A DNA stretch of 25,900 bases from the NCBI GenBank assembly GCA_031425695.1, contig JANPJV010000315.1, forward strand, positions 1-25,900. The letters run 5' to 3'. Numbering within the stretch: position 1 is the first letter of the stretch; each line of letters opens with the position of its first letter. Of the stretch, positions 15,981 through 23,730 are shown one piece after another. This DNA is from JANPJV01 sp031425695 (GTDB taxonomy: Bacteria; Pseudomonadota; Gammaproteobacteria; Xanthomonadales; SZUA-5). The notes below the pieces were generated by a model. That model did not search any database and was not told the DNA's origin. It worked only from the letters and a program-made list of their open reading frames with translations. Position numbers and translations under genes: made by a program.

Positions 15981-16090
15981 GCGTCCGCGCGCAGCGCAGA
16001 CCCACCACAAGCGACAGCAGAAGCATCGGCCATGGCCGCTCCCACCAGATCAAAAGCAAATCGAATGCATCGCGGCCATGGGCGCGCCCA
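15981..16090 (+). repeat. cluster of dispersed repeats upstream of the QEGLA gene
   Basis: A gcgtccgcgcgcagcgcaga-type copy (15981-16013) is followed by two facing copies of the ggccatggccgc family (about 16022-16045 and 16061-16090), which together can form an imperfect hairpin. No gene is seen in 15931-16159. Confidence 0.75.
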
Positions 16091-16107
16091 CGAGAGCGAA
16101 GCAAAGC

Positions 16108-16152
16108 ACCCTCTCCCCAGCCCCTCTCCCTTGAAGCATGGGCGAGGGGAGC
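16108..16152. repeat. ctctcccc / gaggggag hairpin repeat, copy A
   Basis: The sequence ccctctccccagcccctctc is followed by cttgaagcatggg and cgaggggagc, giving an imperfect stem. It sits a few bases beyond the stop of the reductase gene (16160). A second member lies at 17257-17298, just upstream of the same gene, so the gene is bracketed by the two. Confidence 0.75.
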
Positions 16153-16159
16153 AAAGCCC

Positions 16160-17218
16160 TCAATGCACCTTCGCGAAGCTCACCCCGGGCAGGTGTTTGA
16201 CGAAATCCGCGCCCATGAGCATGGAGGGGGTGTAGTAGCCGGCGTGGGGGCGGCGGTCGGTGGCGAGGAAGCGGGTGATGGCGAGGGCGGCGTCGGCGGT
16301 GAGGTCGTAGCCGTTGGGCGTGGTCAGGGTGGCGGCGCGGGTCTGGCCGGCGGCGTTCTTGACCTCGCCGTAGACGTAGGCGTGGCTGCCGCCGCGGCGT
16401 TCGGCGTCGGGGCCGGCGACGCGGGCGTTGATGAGCTTTTTCAGCAGCCATTGGGCGGGCGGCAGGCCGAGCAGCGGCGCGGCGAGGCGCACGCGTTGCA
16501 GCGCGCGGATGTTGCGCGGCGGCATGCCCATGTAGACCTCGATGTTGGGGATCGCAGTGCTCACATAAGCGGTGTAGACATCTCCCCATGGGATGCTGAC
16601 TGCGTGGCGCTTGCCGTGCGGGAAGTTGAACTCGCGGTGTTTCCAGGCGAGCGGGACCTTGACCATCAGGCCGTCGCGGCGGACGCGGCCGCCGTTGGCG
16701 ATGCCCTCGACGCTGGTGAGCGCGGTGCCGCGGCTGGGCCCGCCCTCGGCGTCGAAGGCGAGCACGAGCTCAGTGGCATCAGGCAGTTCGCGCTTCAGGA
16801 TCGCGCTCAGGCAGTCGGTGGGGACGACATCGAAGCCGACACCGGGGACGAGCGCGATGCCGCGTTTTCGCGCTGCGGCGTCGTTGCCGTGCGCGTAGGC
16901 GAACACATCGATCTCGCCGGTGATGTCGAGGTAATGCGTGCCGACCTGCAGGCAGGCGGCAATCATGGATGAGGCGGTGCGCGAGAACGGGCCGGCACAG
17001 TGGAGGACGGCGCGCATGCCTTCCAGGCCCTGGCGCAAGGCCTTGGTGTCGTCGAGCTCGAAGCTTCGATGTGGCAGGCCGAACTCGAGGGCGAGTGATT
17101 GCGCTTTGTCCTCGTCGCGTCCGGCGACCGTGGGCTTGAGCCCCAGCGCGACCGCGCGCTCGATGACCAGGCGCCCGGTGTAGCCGTAAGCGCCGTACAC
17201 CATCCACGCGTCCGCCAT
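16160..17218 (-). CDS. saccharopine dehydrogenase-like NAD(P)-binding reductase (trans-acting enoyl reductase type)
   Basis: The 352-residue product starts with a Rossmann fold (VYGAYGYTG; G9, G12, G15) and then shows the family segments AGRDEDK, HCAGPFSRTASSMIAACL and HYLDITGE. These are typical of the saccharopine-dehydrogenase-like group that includes mycobacterial trans-acting enoyl reductases. The middle shows LVPGVGFDVVPTDCL. The family reduces carbonyl or enoyl substrates in lipid or amino-acid metabolism; the substrate here is not readable. I start at the ATG at 17218, which has AAGGAG upstream, not at the longer frame 36 bases earlier. It is a single gene flanked by ctctcccc hairpin repeats. 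Confidence 0.85.
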   Translation of the reverse strand: MADAWMVYGAYGYTGRLVIERAVALGLKPTVAGRDEDKAQSLALEFGLPHRSFELDDTKALRQGLEGMRAVLHCAGPFSRTASSMIAACLQVGTHYLDITGEIDVFAYAHGNDAAARKRGIALVPGVGFDVVPTDCLSAILKRELPDATELVLAFDAEGGPSRGTALTSVEGIANGGRVRRDGLMVKVPLAWKHREFNFPHGKRHAVSIPWGDVYTAYVSTAIPNIEVYMGMPPRNIRALQRVRLAAPLLGLPPAQWLLKKLINARVAGPDAERRGGSHAYVYGEVKNAAGQTRAATLTTPNGYDLTADAALAITRFLATDRRPHAGYYTPSMLMGADFVKHLPGVSFAKVH

Positions 17219-17256
17219 GCGAGGCTCCTTGGAAAGTGATGGGGAGTGGACCAAGA

Positions 17257-17298
17257 GCTCCCCCTACCCCTCTCCCCAAAAGCGTGGGAGAGGGGAGC
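17257..17298. repeat. ctctcccc / gaggggag hairpin repeat, copy B
   Basis: The bases gctccccctacccctctccc pair with gggagaggggagc across caaaagcgt. This is the same family as 16108-16152. Confidence 0.75.
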
Positions 17299-17372
17299 AG
17301 TTCGTCGCTATGGTAGCGGGCTGGAGGCAGCGAATGCTTCGCGCCCTTGATTTGATCTTCACAGCGCCCAAC

Positions 17373-17514
17373 GTAGGTCACGTTGCGCCCGCACTCAGGC
17401 CCAGGTGGCGCGGCAGTTGTCGGGCGCTACGTGACAATGACGTTCGCAATGTCACGTAGCGCCCCAACCTCAGCGCGGTCCTGATCGAATGCCGACGGGC
17501 GCAACGTGACCCAC
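17373..17514. repeat. 142-bp nested double palindrome
   Basis: Outer arms gtaggtcacgttgcgcccg (17373-17391) and its complement (17496-17514) match with one mismatch. Inner arms gggcgctacgtgaca (17422-17436) and tgtcacgtagcgccc (17450-17464) match perfectly around a 13-base loop. The design is the same as at 313-407 and 7158-7249, but the sequence is a different subfamily. A left half lies at 20725-20790. It sits upstream of the ABC transporter gene; no gene is seen in 17219-17582. Confidence 0.88.
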
Positions 17515-17523
17515 GCATCAAAA

Positions 17524-17556
17524 GCGTCCGGACAAGGTCCGGACCCACGCAAAGCG
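17524..17556 (+). repeat. dispersed repeat, gtccggac type
   Basis: A copy of the gcgtccggacaaggtccgga repeat followed by cccacgcaaagcg. It directly follows the nested palindrome and ends 26 bases before the ABC transporter start. Confidence 0.85.
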
Positions 17557-17582
17557 CACAGTGCGCGCAATGGATCGACTCG

Positions 17583-19343
17583 ATGAGCACCCCTGTTCCG
17601 CCCAAATCCCGCTCGGTCAAGCCGCTGGCAGCGCTGCGTCCCTTTCTGCGACCGTACAAGGGCTTGATTGCTGGAGCGCTCGGGTTTCTCACGCTCGCGT
17701 CGGTTGCGTCGCTGTCCTTGCCGAGCGCGGTCGGCAAGATGATCGACCATGGGTTTTCGACGGCGAACGCGGAATTCGTCGACAAGTATTTCCTCGCGCT
17801 GTTCGCGGTCGCCGGGGTGCTCGCGATCGGCACGGCGGCGCGCTTCTACTTCGTGACGCGCCTCGGCGAACAGGTGATGGCCGACCTGCGGCGCGCCGTA
17901 TACGAGCATCTGCTGCATCTCGATCTTGGCTTTTATGAGACGACGCGGACCGGCGAGTTGCTGAGCCGGCTCACTGCGGACACCGAGCTGATCCAGACGG
18001 TGGTGGGCTCCAGCGCCTCAGTCGCCCTGCGCAGCCTGGTGATGCTGGTCGGGGCGCTGGTCATGCTGATCATCACCAGCCCGAAATTGTCGATGCTGAT
18101 CGTGCTCGGCATTCCGCTCGTGGTCGCGCCGATCCTGATTTTCGGGCGTCGGGTCGAGAAACTCTCGCGCGAGTCGCAGGACCGCATCGCGGACAGTTCG
18201 GCGATCGCCGGCGAGACTTTCAATGCCATCCACACGGTGCAGGCGAACGTGGCGGAGAAGCGCGAGTCGCTGCGCTTCGACGAGGCCATCGCGCGCACGC
18301 TGGCGACGGCGAAGTCGCGCATCCGGGTGCGCGCATCGCTGACTGCGATCGCGATCCTGCTGACCTTCGGTGCAGTGACGCTGGTGCTCTGGATCGGTGC
18401 GAAGTCGGTGCTGGCGGGCACCCTGACCGGCGGCGAGCTCGGGCAGTTCGTGCTCTATGCGGTGTTCGCGGCGGGCTCGGTCGGCGCCGTCAGCGAAGTG
18501 TGGGGCGACGTGCAACGCGCGTCGGGCGCGATGGGGCGGCTCGCCGAGATCCTGGGCATCGGGGCGCGGATCGCAGACCCGGCCGATCCGTTGCCTGCGC
18601 CCATGGCACTCGGTGACGCGCTGACCATGGAGGGCGTGCGCTTTCACTATGCCTCACGCCCGGACAAGGCGGCGCTCGAGGGCGTCGATCTCACGATCAA
18701 GGCGGGGGAAACGGTTGCGCTGGTGGGACCATCCGGCGCCGGCAAGAGCACCCTGTTTCAACTGCTGCTGCGCTTCTACGATCCCGAGGCCGGGCGCATC
18801 GCCATCGACGGCACCGACATCAACCAGATGCGCATCGGCGAGCTGCGGCGCCTGTACGCGCTGGTGCCGCAGGATCCGGTGATCTTCGGCACCTCCGCGT
18901 TGGAGAACATCCGCTACGGCCGGCCCGAGGCGACGCGCGAGGAGGTCATCGCGGCGGCCAAGGCGGCCGAGGCCCACGAGTTCCTGAGCGCACTGCCGGA
19001 GGGTTACGACACCTATCTCGGCGAGCGCGGGGTGCGCCTCTCGGGCGGCCAACAGCAGCGCGTGGTGATTGCGCGCGCCCTGTTGCGCGACGCCTCGATC
19101 CTGCTGCTCGACGAGGCCACCAGCGCGCTCGACGCGCAGAGCGAGCGCGCCGTGCAGCAGGCGCTCGAGCGCTTGATGGCCGGGCGTACGACGCTGGTGA
19201 TTGCGCATCGCCTGGCAACCGTGAAGAAAGCCGATCGCATCGTCGTCATCGACCACGGGCGCATCATTGCCCAGGGCCGCCACGACGAGCTACTCGCGCA
19301 GGGCGGTCTGTATGCGGAGCTGGCGTTGTTGCAGCTGGTGTAG
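17583..19343 (+). CDS. ABC exporter, fused membrane and ATPase domains (MsbA-related)
   Basis: The 586-residue half-transporter would work as a homodimer in the inner membrane. The N-terminal membrane domain has hydrophobic helices near 27-48, 70-92, 147-165, 169-188, 252-272 and 286-304. The ATPase domain has Walker A GPSGAGKST (382-390), Q-loop Q430, signature LSGGQ (486-490), Walker B ILLLDE (506-511) and H-loop H542. The opening PLAALRPFLRPYKG and the overall wording match the MsbA-related proteobacterial exporter group, not MsbA itself. The substrate is unknown; a lipid or hydrophobic compound is the usual guess. The start at 17583 has only a weak ribosome site. It converges on the protease gene at 19429-20628. 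Confidence 0.92.
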   Translation: MSTPVPPKSRSVKPLAALRPFLRPYKGLIAGALGFLTLASVASLSLPSAVGKMIDHGFSTANAEFVDKYFLALFAVAGVLAIGTAARFYFVTRLGEQVMADLRRAVYEHLLHLDLGFYETTRTGELLSRLTADTELIQTVVGSSASVALRSLVMLVGALVMLIITSPKLSMLIVLGIPLVVAPILIFGRRVEKLSRESQDRIADSSAIAGETFNAIHTVQANVAEKRESLRFDEAIARTLATAKSRIRVRASLTAIAILLTFGAVTLVLWIGAKSVLAGTLTGGELGQFVLYAVFAAGSVGAVSEVWGDVQRASGAMGRLAEILGIGARIADPADPLPAPMALGDALTMEGVRFHYASRPDKAALEGVDLTIKAGETVALVGPSGAGKSTLFQLLLRFYDPEAGRIAIDGTDINQMRIGELRRLYALVPQDPVIFGTSALENIRYGRPEATREEVIAAAKAAEAHEFLSALPEGYDTYLGERGVRLSGGQQQRVVIARALLRDASILLLDEATSALDAQSERAVQQALERLMAGRTTLVIAHRLATVKKADRIVVIDHGRIIAQGRHDELLAQGGLYAELALLQLV

Positions 19344-19355
19344 TGGCACTGTGTG

Positions 19356-19429
19356 GCCCGGGTAGGTGAAGCGCACCCGGGTGAGCCGCCGCAAGGTCAT
19401 TCCCGGGTGCGCCTCCGGCTTACCCGGGC
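19356..19429. terminator. shared palindrome between convergent genes
   Basis: The left arm starts at 19356 (gcccgggta, then gcgcacccggg to 19381) and pairs with the right arm 19402-19429 (cccgggtgcgc, then tacccgggc), with mismatches in the middle. The right arm ends exactly where the stop codon of the minus-strand gene begins (19431-19429). It has no T-run but lies where both transcripts must end, so a bidirectional terminator role is likely. It is also REP-like. Confidence 0.65.
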
Positions 19430-20628
19430 TACAAAACGCGATCCCGCTCCCACTTAGCCAGCTTCTCGCCATACGACTTGGCATCGCCGAGATAGATGGT
19501 GTCGGCGATGGCCTGGCGCAGGTGTTCTATCGACATGTCGCGGGTGATCGGGTCGCCTTCGAGCTCGGCAATGCGGGCGCGGACCTCGGCGTATTGATAG
19601 TCCTCGATGATCCCGCCCTCGGCGCGGTCGAGCCACTCTCTTGCGAGCTTGGGGTCGCGGTCGAGTTGAGCGCTCAGGTTGGCGGCCTGCAGCGCGAGCA
19701 TTTGCCGGAAGCCATCGGGCAGTCGATCCCAATCGGCGAGCGCGCGATCGACGGCGCGCTTGGCGCCACTTAAGAATCCCCGATCGGCGAGCACGCCGGC
19801 CTGCAGTACGAGCGCCACGAAGCGTTCGTTTGGATTGGCGTGATTGGGATCGAGCGCGGCGATATCCGCATCGGCAATTTCGCGAAGCCGCGTGCCGTCG
19901 ATGCTCGAGCGCGCAATGCGTGCGCCGAGTTCCGCGCGCGCCAGGGCTTCGGGCTGCGTCCACAGCCGGAACAGCTGGGCGCCATCGGTCAGGAATCCCT
20001 GCATGCGAAAAGGCAGCAGGTTCACGAAGCCGAGGATGGCGCCGAAGATGGCAATCTCGATGAGGGTGAGGCGCAGCGCCCAATGCAGGTCGAACGTGCG
20101 CGTGAGCCCCCAGGCCATCGCAGCCAGCAAAAGGTTGCTCGAGGGTCCGCCGAGCAGCATCACCGAGGTCGCCCTGCGCAGGCGCTCGTCGGCAGGCAAG
20201 ACGGTCTGGACGAATCCGCCGACGCCGGCCAGCGCGCGTACCTTGCGCCAGCGGAACCCCGAGCGGAACTGCTCGTAGCGCCACGGCCCGAGCACGATGC
20301 GCAAAATGCTGCCGCCCATGGCACGCCCGGCAAGCGCATGGCCGAGCTCGTGGATGACCAGGTTGAACACCATCGCGACACCGAAGCCGGTCGCGACGAC
20401 GGCCAGCATCAGCAACTTGTCGGTGCCTTCCGGCGCCAACCTGAAGCCGCCGCGCAACAACTGGTAGCTGCCCCACGCACCGAAGGCCATGCCGCCCAGC
20501 ACCTGCAGCACCAGGCCCCAGGACAGCTTGAGCTCGCCCTTGTTGCGCTGGGGCAACTCATCGGGAGACGCGGGTGTCGGGACGGTCTTGGATCGCGGGG
20601 TCAGGGCTCGGGCCTGGGAAAGCGACAT
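19429..20628 (-). CDS. M50 / site-2-protease-family membrane protein
   Basis: The 399-residue product has the zinc-protease motif HELGH (H93, E94, H97) inside a hydrophobic helix (MVFNLVIHELGHALAGRAMGG), as in intramembrane M50 proteases. A second motif follows the third hydrophobic region: NLLPFRMQGFLTDGAQLFRL, where TDG takes the place of the usual LDG motif. About four membrane segments cover the first half. The C-terminal half is soluble, helical and Ala/Leu-rich, perhaps TPR-like. Substrate and role are not known. I start at the ATG at 20628 (MSLSQAR); a GTG at 20688 would add 20 residues that do not look coding. Neither start has a strong ribosome site. Confidence 0.8.
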   Translation of the reverse strand: MSLSQARALTPRSKTVPTPASPDELPQRNKGELKLSWGLVLQVLGGMAFGAWGSYQLLRGGFRLAPEGTDKLLMLAVVATGFGVAMVFNLVIHELGHALAGRAMGGSILRIVLGPWRYEQFRSGFRWRKVRALAGVGGFVQTVLPADERLRRATSVMLLGGPSSNLLLAAMAWGLTRTFDLHWALRLTLIEIAIFGAILGFVNLLPFRMQGFLTDGAQLFRLWTQPEALARAELGARIARSSIDGTRLREIADADIAALDPNHANPNERFVALVLQAGVLADRGFLSGAKRAVDRALADWDRLPDGFRQMLALQAANLSAQLDRDPKLAREWLDRAEGGIIEDYQYAEVRARIAELEGDPITRDMSIEHLRQAIADTIYLGDAKSYGEKLAKWERDRVL

Positions 20629-20724
20629 GCAAGAATGGGCGTGAGTGGCTGAACGGGGGGCGCAGAAGCCGCCTAATTTTTTGCCCACGATGAGGCCTTC
20701 ACCGGCGGGTCTGCAGACTCAGAT

Positions 20725-20790
20725 GTAGGTCAAGTTGCGCCCGCGATGATCAAGCAATCGCGAGATTGGTATTCGGGCGCTACGTGACAA
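20725..20790 (+). repeat. left half of the nested palindrome, truncated
   Basis: Outer arm gtaggtcaagttgcgcccg (20725-20743) and inner arm gggcgctacgtgaca (20775-20789) match 17373-17391 and 17422-17436. The right half is missing and the tandem duplication at 20791 begins where the loop would be. Confidence 0.8.
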
Positions 20791-21045
20791 TGCACGCATC
20801 GTCACTCGGGGGCGTTGACAGCAAAATCAAAAGAGTCCGCGCACAGCGCAGACCCACCAAAGCGATCTGCCGACCATGAATCCGTACCTGTTCGTCCTCA
20901 CGCCTGACGGCCGGTATTGCACGCAACGTCACTCGGGCGTTGACAGCGAAATCAAAAGCGTCCGCGCACAGCGCAGACCCACCAAAGCGATCTGCCGACC
21001 ATGACCCCGCACCTGATCGTCCTGACCCCCGACGGCCTGTATTGC
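20791..21045 (+). repeat. tandem duplication of the exonuclease leader and first 15 codons
   Basis: Copy 1 (20791-20920) and copy 2 (20918-21045) match along their whole length. Each has tgcacgca, cgtcactcgg, the gcgtccgcgcacagcgcaga repeat, gcgatctgccgaccatga and then codons for M-x-P-x-L-x-VLTPDG-x-YC. The spacing is 127 bases at the left end and 125 at the ATG. The non-coding part differs at about 4 of 77 positions, the 42 bases after the ATG at 8. Together with the palindrome at 20725 and a short spacer it fills the gap between the M50 gene and the exonuclease gene. Confidence 0.9.
20876..21004 (+). CDS. 42-residue leader ORF made from the duplicated exonuclease start
   Basis: The ATG in copy 1 opens a 42-codon frame (MNPYLFVLTPDGRYC, then residues read from the repeat) that ends in TGA at 21002-21004, overlapping the exonuclease ATG as ATGA. 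It could couple translation into the exonuclease or simply be a relic of the duplication. Neither ATG has a clear ribosome site and both share the same preceding 18 bases. Its status as an expressed gene is uncertain. Confidence 0.35.
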   Translation: MNPYLFVLTPDGRYCTQRHSGVDSEIKSVRAQRRPTKAICRP

Positions 21046-21996
21046 CCGGCCGGGGATTTTCATATCGATCCGTGGCGGCCGGTGGCGCGGGCGGTGATCA
21101 CGCATGGGCACTCGGACCACGCGCGCTCGGGGTCGACGCACTACCACGGTGTGCGCGAGGGCCTGGGCATCCTGCAGCATCGGCTTGGGCCTGAAGCCAC
21201 CATCGAGGCGCACGCATACGGGGAAGTTTTCAACATCGGTCCGGTGCGAGTGTCGCTGCATCCGGCCGGCCACATCCTGGGTTCAGCACAGGTCCGCGTC
21301 GAGCTCGACGGGCGGGTCTGGGTGGCCTCCGGCGACTACAAGCGCGAGGCCGATCCGACCTGTGCGCCGTTCGAAGTGCTGCGCTGCGATGGCTTCATCA
21401 CCGAGGCGACCTTCGGGTTGCCTTGCTACCGTTGGCCCTCGATGGACGAGACCATCGGCGACCTGCTGGCGTGGTGGGATCGCTGCGCGCGGGAAAAATC
21501 TCCAGCAATTCTCTGCTGTTACGCGCTCGGTAAAGCCCAGCGGATACTCGCGGAGCTGAAGCTGCGCGTCGACCGGCCCGTCTACCTGCACGGCGCCATG
21601 CACGCGCTGGTTGAGCGCTATCGCGAAGCGGGCGTGGACATGCTGCCGACGGAACGCATCAGCGACACCCCGCGGGCGCGCGATTTCGCCGGGGAGCTGA
21701 TCCTCGCTCCGCCGTCCGCTACCGGCTCACCGTGGATGCGCCGTTTCGCGAGCGCATCGACCGCGTTCGCATCGGGCTGGATGCTGATCCGCGGGAACCG
21801 GCGGCGGCGCGGTTACGACCGCGGCTTCCCGGTGTCGGACCACGCCGATTGGCCGGCGCTGATCGATACGATTCGCGCGACCGGCGCGCGCACGGTGCTG
21901 GCCACGCATGGCAACACCGATGCGTTGGTGGCCTGGTTGCGCGAAGGCGGCATCGCGGCTGAGGCGCTCAGGACTGAGCTCGGGAGCGAAGAATGA
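21001..21996 (+). CDS. ligase-associated DNA exonuclease (metallo-beta-lactamase/beta-CASP fold)
   Basis: The 331-residue product fits the ligase-associated exonuclease family (SNM1-like nuclease found next to ATP-dependent ligases). Visible metal residues are THGHSDH (H35, H37, D39, H40), H91 in PAGHILGS and D112 in SGDYK; VSDHADW near residue 278 is the beta-CASP C-terminal ligand. The opening LIVLTPDGLYCP is the family's own N-terminus, which fixes the ATG at 21001 and not the duplicated one at 20876. The DNA ligase gene follows after 112 bases, so a joint role in end trimming and sealing is likely. The promoter is probably upstream of or inside the duplicated leader. Confidence 0.93.
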   Translation: MTPHLIVLTPDGLYCPAGDFHIDPWRPVARAVITHGHSDHARSGSTHYHGVREGLGILQHRLGPEATIEAHAYGEVFNIGPVRVSLHPAGHILGSAQVRVELDGRVWVASGDYKREADPTCAPFEVLRCDGFITEATFGLPCYRWPSMDETIGDLLAWWDRCAREKSPAILCCYALGKAQRILAELKLRVDRPVYLHGAMHALVERYREAGVDMLPTERISDTPRARDFAGELILAPPSATGSPWMRRFASASTAFASGWMLIRGNRRRRGYDRGFPVSDHADWPALIDTIRATGARTVLATHGNTDALVAWLREGGIAAEALRTELGSEE

Positions 21997-21997
21997 A

Positions 21998-22100
21998 GAG
22001 CGTCCGCGCACAGCGCAGGTCCCGGCCCTCAGCAAGCCTCGGGCGTTCGGCCGCGCAGAACGCTGCGCGTCCTCAGCGCGCCGCCTCACCCACCAAAAGC
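21998..22100 (+). repeat. dispersed repeat interrupted by a 69-bp insert
   Basis: The left part gagcgtccgcgcacagcgcag (21998-22018) and the right part acccaccaaaagc (22088-22100) make one normal copy of the family when joined. The 69 bases between (22019-22087) are GC-rich, contain cggccgcgcagaacgctgcg and look foreign to the repeat. It fills the gap between exonuclease and ligase genes. Confidence 0.8.
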
Positions 22101-22108
22101 AATAACTG

Positions 22109-23701
22109 ATGCGCGCCTTCGCCGCCCTCTACACGGCCCTCGACGAGTCGAACGCGACGCGCGACAAGGTCGAGGCGATGGTCGAGTACTTCCGCGACGC
22201 GGCGCCCGCGAATGCCGCTTGGGCGGTGCATGTGCTGACGGGCGGCAAGCTCAAGCGGCTGGTGCGCTCGTCGGACCTGCGCGATTGGGTGAGTCAGTCG
22301 AGCGGTTACCCGGCGTGGCTGGTCGACGACACCTACGCGCATGTCGGCGATCTCGCGGAAACTATCACCCTGCTGACACGGCGCGGCGAAACCTACGACG
22401 AGCTGGCGGAGCTGCCCTTGCACCAGTGGATCGAGGAAGTGCTGCAGCCACTGACGCGGCTGACGCCCGCCGAACAGGGCGAGCGCGTTCGTCGCTGGTG
22501 GTCGCAGCTGCCGCGCGACCAGGTATTCGTGCTGTGCAAACTGCTGACCGGCTCATTGCGGGTCGGCGTCTCGCAACGGCTGGTCGTGCAGGCCATAGCC
22601 AAGCTGACCGACATTCCGGGTGAGCGAATTGCCCATCGGCTGACTGGCACTTTTGTACCGACCCCCGCTGCCTGGAGCGCGCTCGTTGCCGCGGGCGAAG
22701 ACGTCATCGATCACGACCAGCCCTACCCCTTTTTCCTGGCCTCGCCGCTGGAACAACCGGCAGCCGCACTCGGCGATCCGCGCGAGTGGCTGGCCGAGTG
22801 GAAGTGGGACGGAATTCGTGCGCAGCTGTTGCGCCGCGGCGGGCGCGCACGGCTGTGGTCGCGCGGCGAGGAGCGCCTCGATGGACGTTTTCCGGAGGTC
22901 GAGAGCGCGGCCACGCATCTGCGCGCAAACGTAGTGCTCGACGGCGAAATTCTCGGCTGGGAGAACGGCATGCCGCTGCTGTTCGCGCGCCTGCAAAAGC
23001 GCATCGGACGGCTGAAACCCGGAGCGAAGACCATCAGCGACTGCCCGGTGGTGTTCATGGCCTACGACCTCATCGAATATGAGGGCGAAGACCTGCGCAC
23101 GCAGCCGCTGAGCGCGCGCCGCGAGCGCCTGATCGAAGTGCTCAAGGAAGTGCGCGGCAGCGCCTTGATGCTCTCGCCGGCACTCGCGAGCAGCGATTGG
23201 GCCGAGTGGGAAGTCGCGCGTCAACAGGCACGCGAGCGCAATGTCGAAGGGTTGATCTTAAAGCGCCTGGATTCGCCCTATCAGGTCGGACGCCGCCGTG
23301 GCGACTGGTGGAAATGGAAGATCGAGCCACACACCATCGATGCGGTGCTGATCTATGCGCAGTCGGGTCACGGGCGACGTTCCACCTTGTTCACCGACTA
23401 CACCTTCGCGCTGTGGGATGAGGGCAAGCTGGTGCCCGTGGCCAAAGCCTACTCGGGACTCGACGACAGCGAGATCGCACGCCTCGACCGCTGGATCCGC
23501 GCCCACACGCTCGAACGTTTCGGTCCGGTACGCAGCGTCGAGCCACTGCATGTGTTCGAGCTGGCGTTCGAGGCGGTCAATCGCTCCAGCCGTCACAAGT
23601 CCGGGATCGCCGTACGCTTTCCCAGGATCCTGCGCTGGCGGACCGACAAGACGGTCGAGCAGGCGGATAAGCTGGAGACGCTGGCAAAGCTGGCGGGGTA
23701 G
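22109..23701 (+). CDS. ATP-dependent DNA ligase (exonuclease-associated type)
   Basis: The 530-residue product is a cisplatin-resistance-type ATP-dependent DNA ligase. A DNA-binding N-terminal domain (about 1-200, with KLLTGSLRVGVSQRLV) is followed by the nucleotidyltransferase core. Motif I is EWKWDGIR (adenylated K232, D234, G235). Other motifs are SRGEERLDGRFPEV (251-264), the E280 region LDGEIL, VFMAYDLIEYEG (near 315-326), VEGLILKR (379-386) and WWKWKI (400-405) with K402 and K404. A C-terminal OB-fold domain follows. It seals nicks using ATP and pairs with the exonuclease upstream. The usual companion Lhr-type helicase and phosphoesterase genes do not follow. No strong ribosome site precedes the ATG. 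Confidence 0.95.
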   Translation: MRAFAALYTALDESNATRDKVEAMVEYFRDAAPANAAWAVHVLTGGKLKRLVRSSDLRDWVSQSSGYPAWLVDDTYAHVGDLAETITLLTRRGETYDELAELPLHQWIEEVLQPLTRLTPAEQGERVRRWWSQLPRDQVFVLCKLLTGSLRVGVSQRLVVQAIAKLTDIPGERIAHRLTGTFVPTPAAWSALVAAGEDVIDHDQPYPFFLASPLEQPAAALGDPREWLAEWKWDGIRAQLLRRGGRARLWSRGEERLDGRFPEVESAATHLRANVVLDGEILGWENGMPLLFARLQKRIGRLKPGAKTISDCPVVFMAYDLIEYEGEDLRTQPLSARRERLIEVLKEVRGSALMLSPALASSDWAEWEVARQQARERNVEGLILKRLDSPYQVGRRRGDWWKWKIEPHTIDAVLIYAQSGHGRRSTLFTDYTFALWDEGKLVPVAKAYSGLDDSEIARLDRWIRAHTLERFGPVRSVEPLHVFELAFEAVNRSSRHKSGIAVRFPRILRWRTDKTVEQADKLETLAKLAG

Positions 23702-23730
23702 CTCTGGCAGATCTGGAGGCAGAGCATTTC

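Noticed and set aside
16160..17254. longer start of the saccharopine-dehydrogenase-like gene
   Set aside because: The ATG at 17218 has AAGGAG at the right distance and begins directly before the Rossmann strand.
17583..19343. MsbA, the lipid A flippase
   Set aside because: Motifs show an ABC exporter, but the opening and context (no lpxK next door) fit the MsbA-related group, so the msbA symbol was not given.
20629..20688. 20-residue N-terminal extension of the M50 protein from a GTG
   Set aside because: The added residues look non-coding, and the ATG at 20628 gives a normal hydrophilic N-terminus. Kept as an alternative only.
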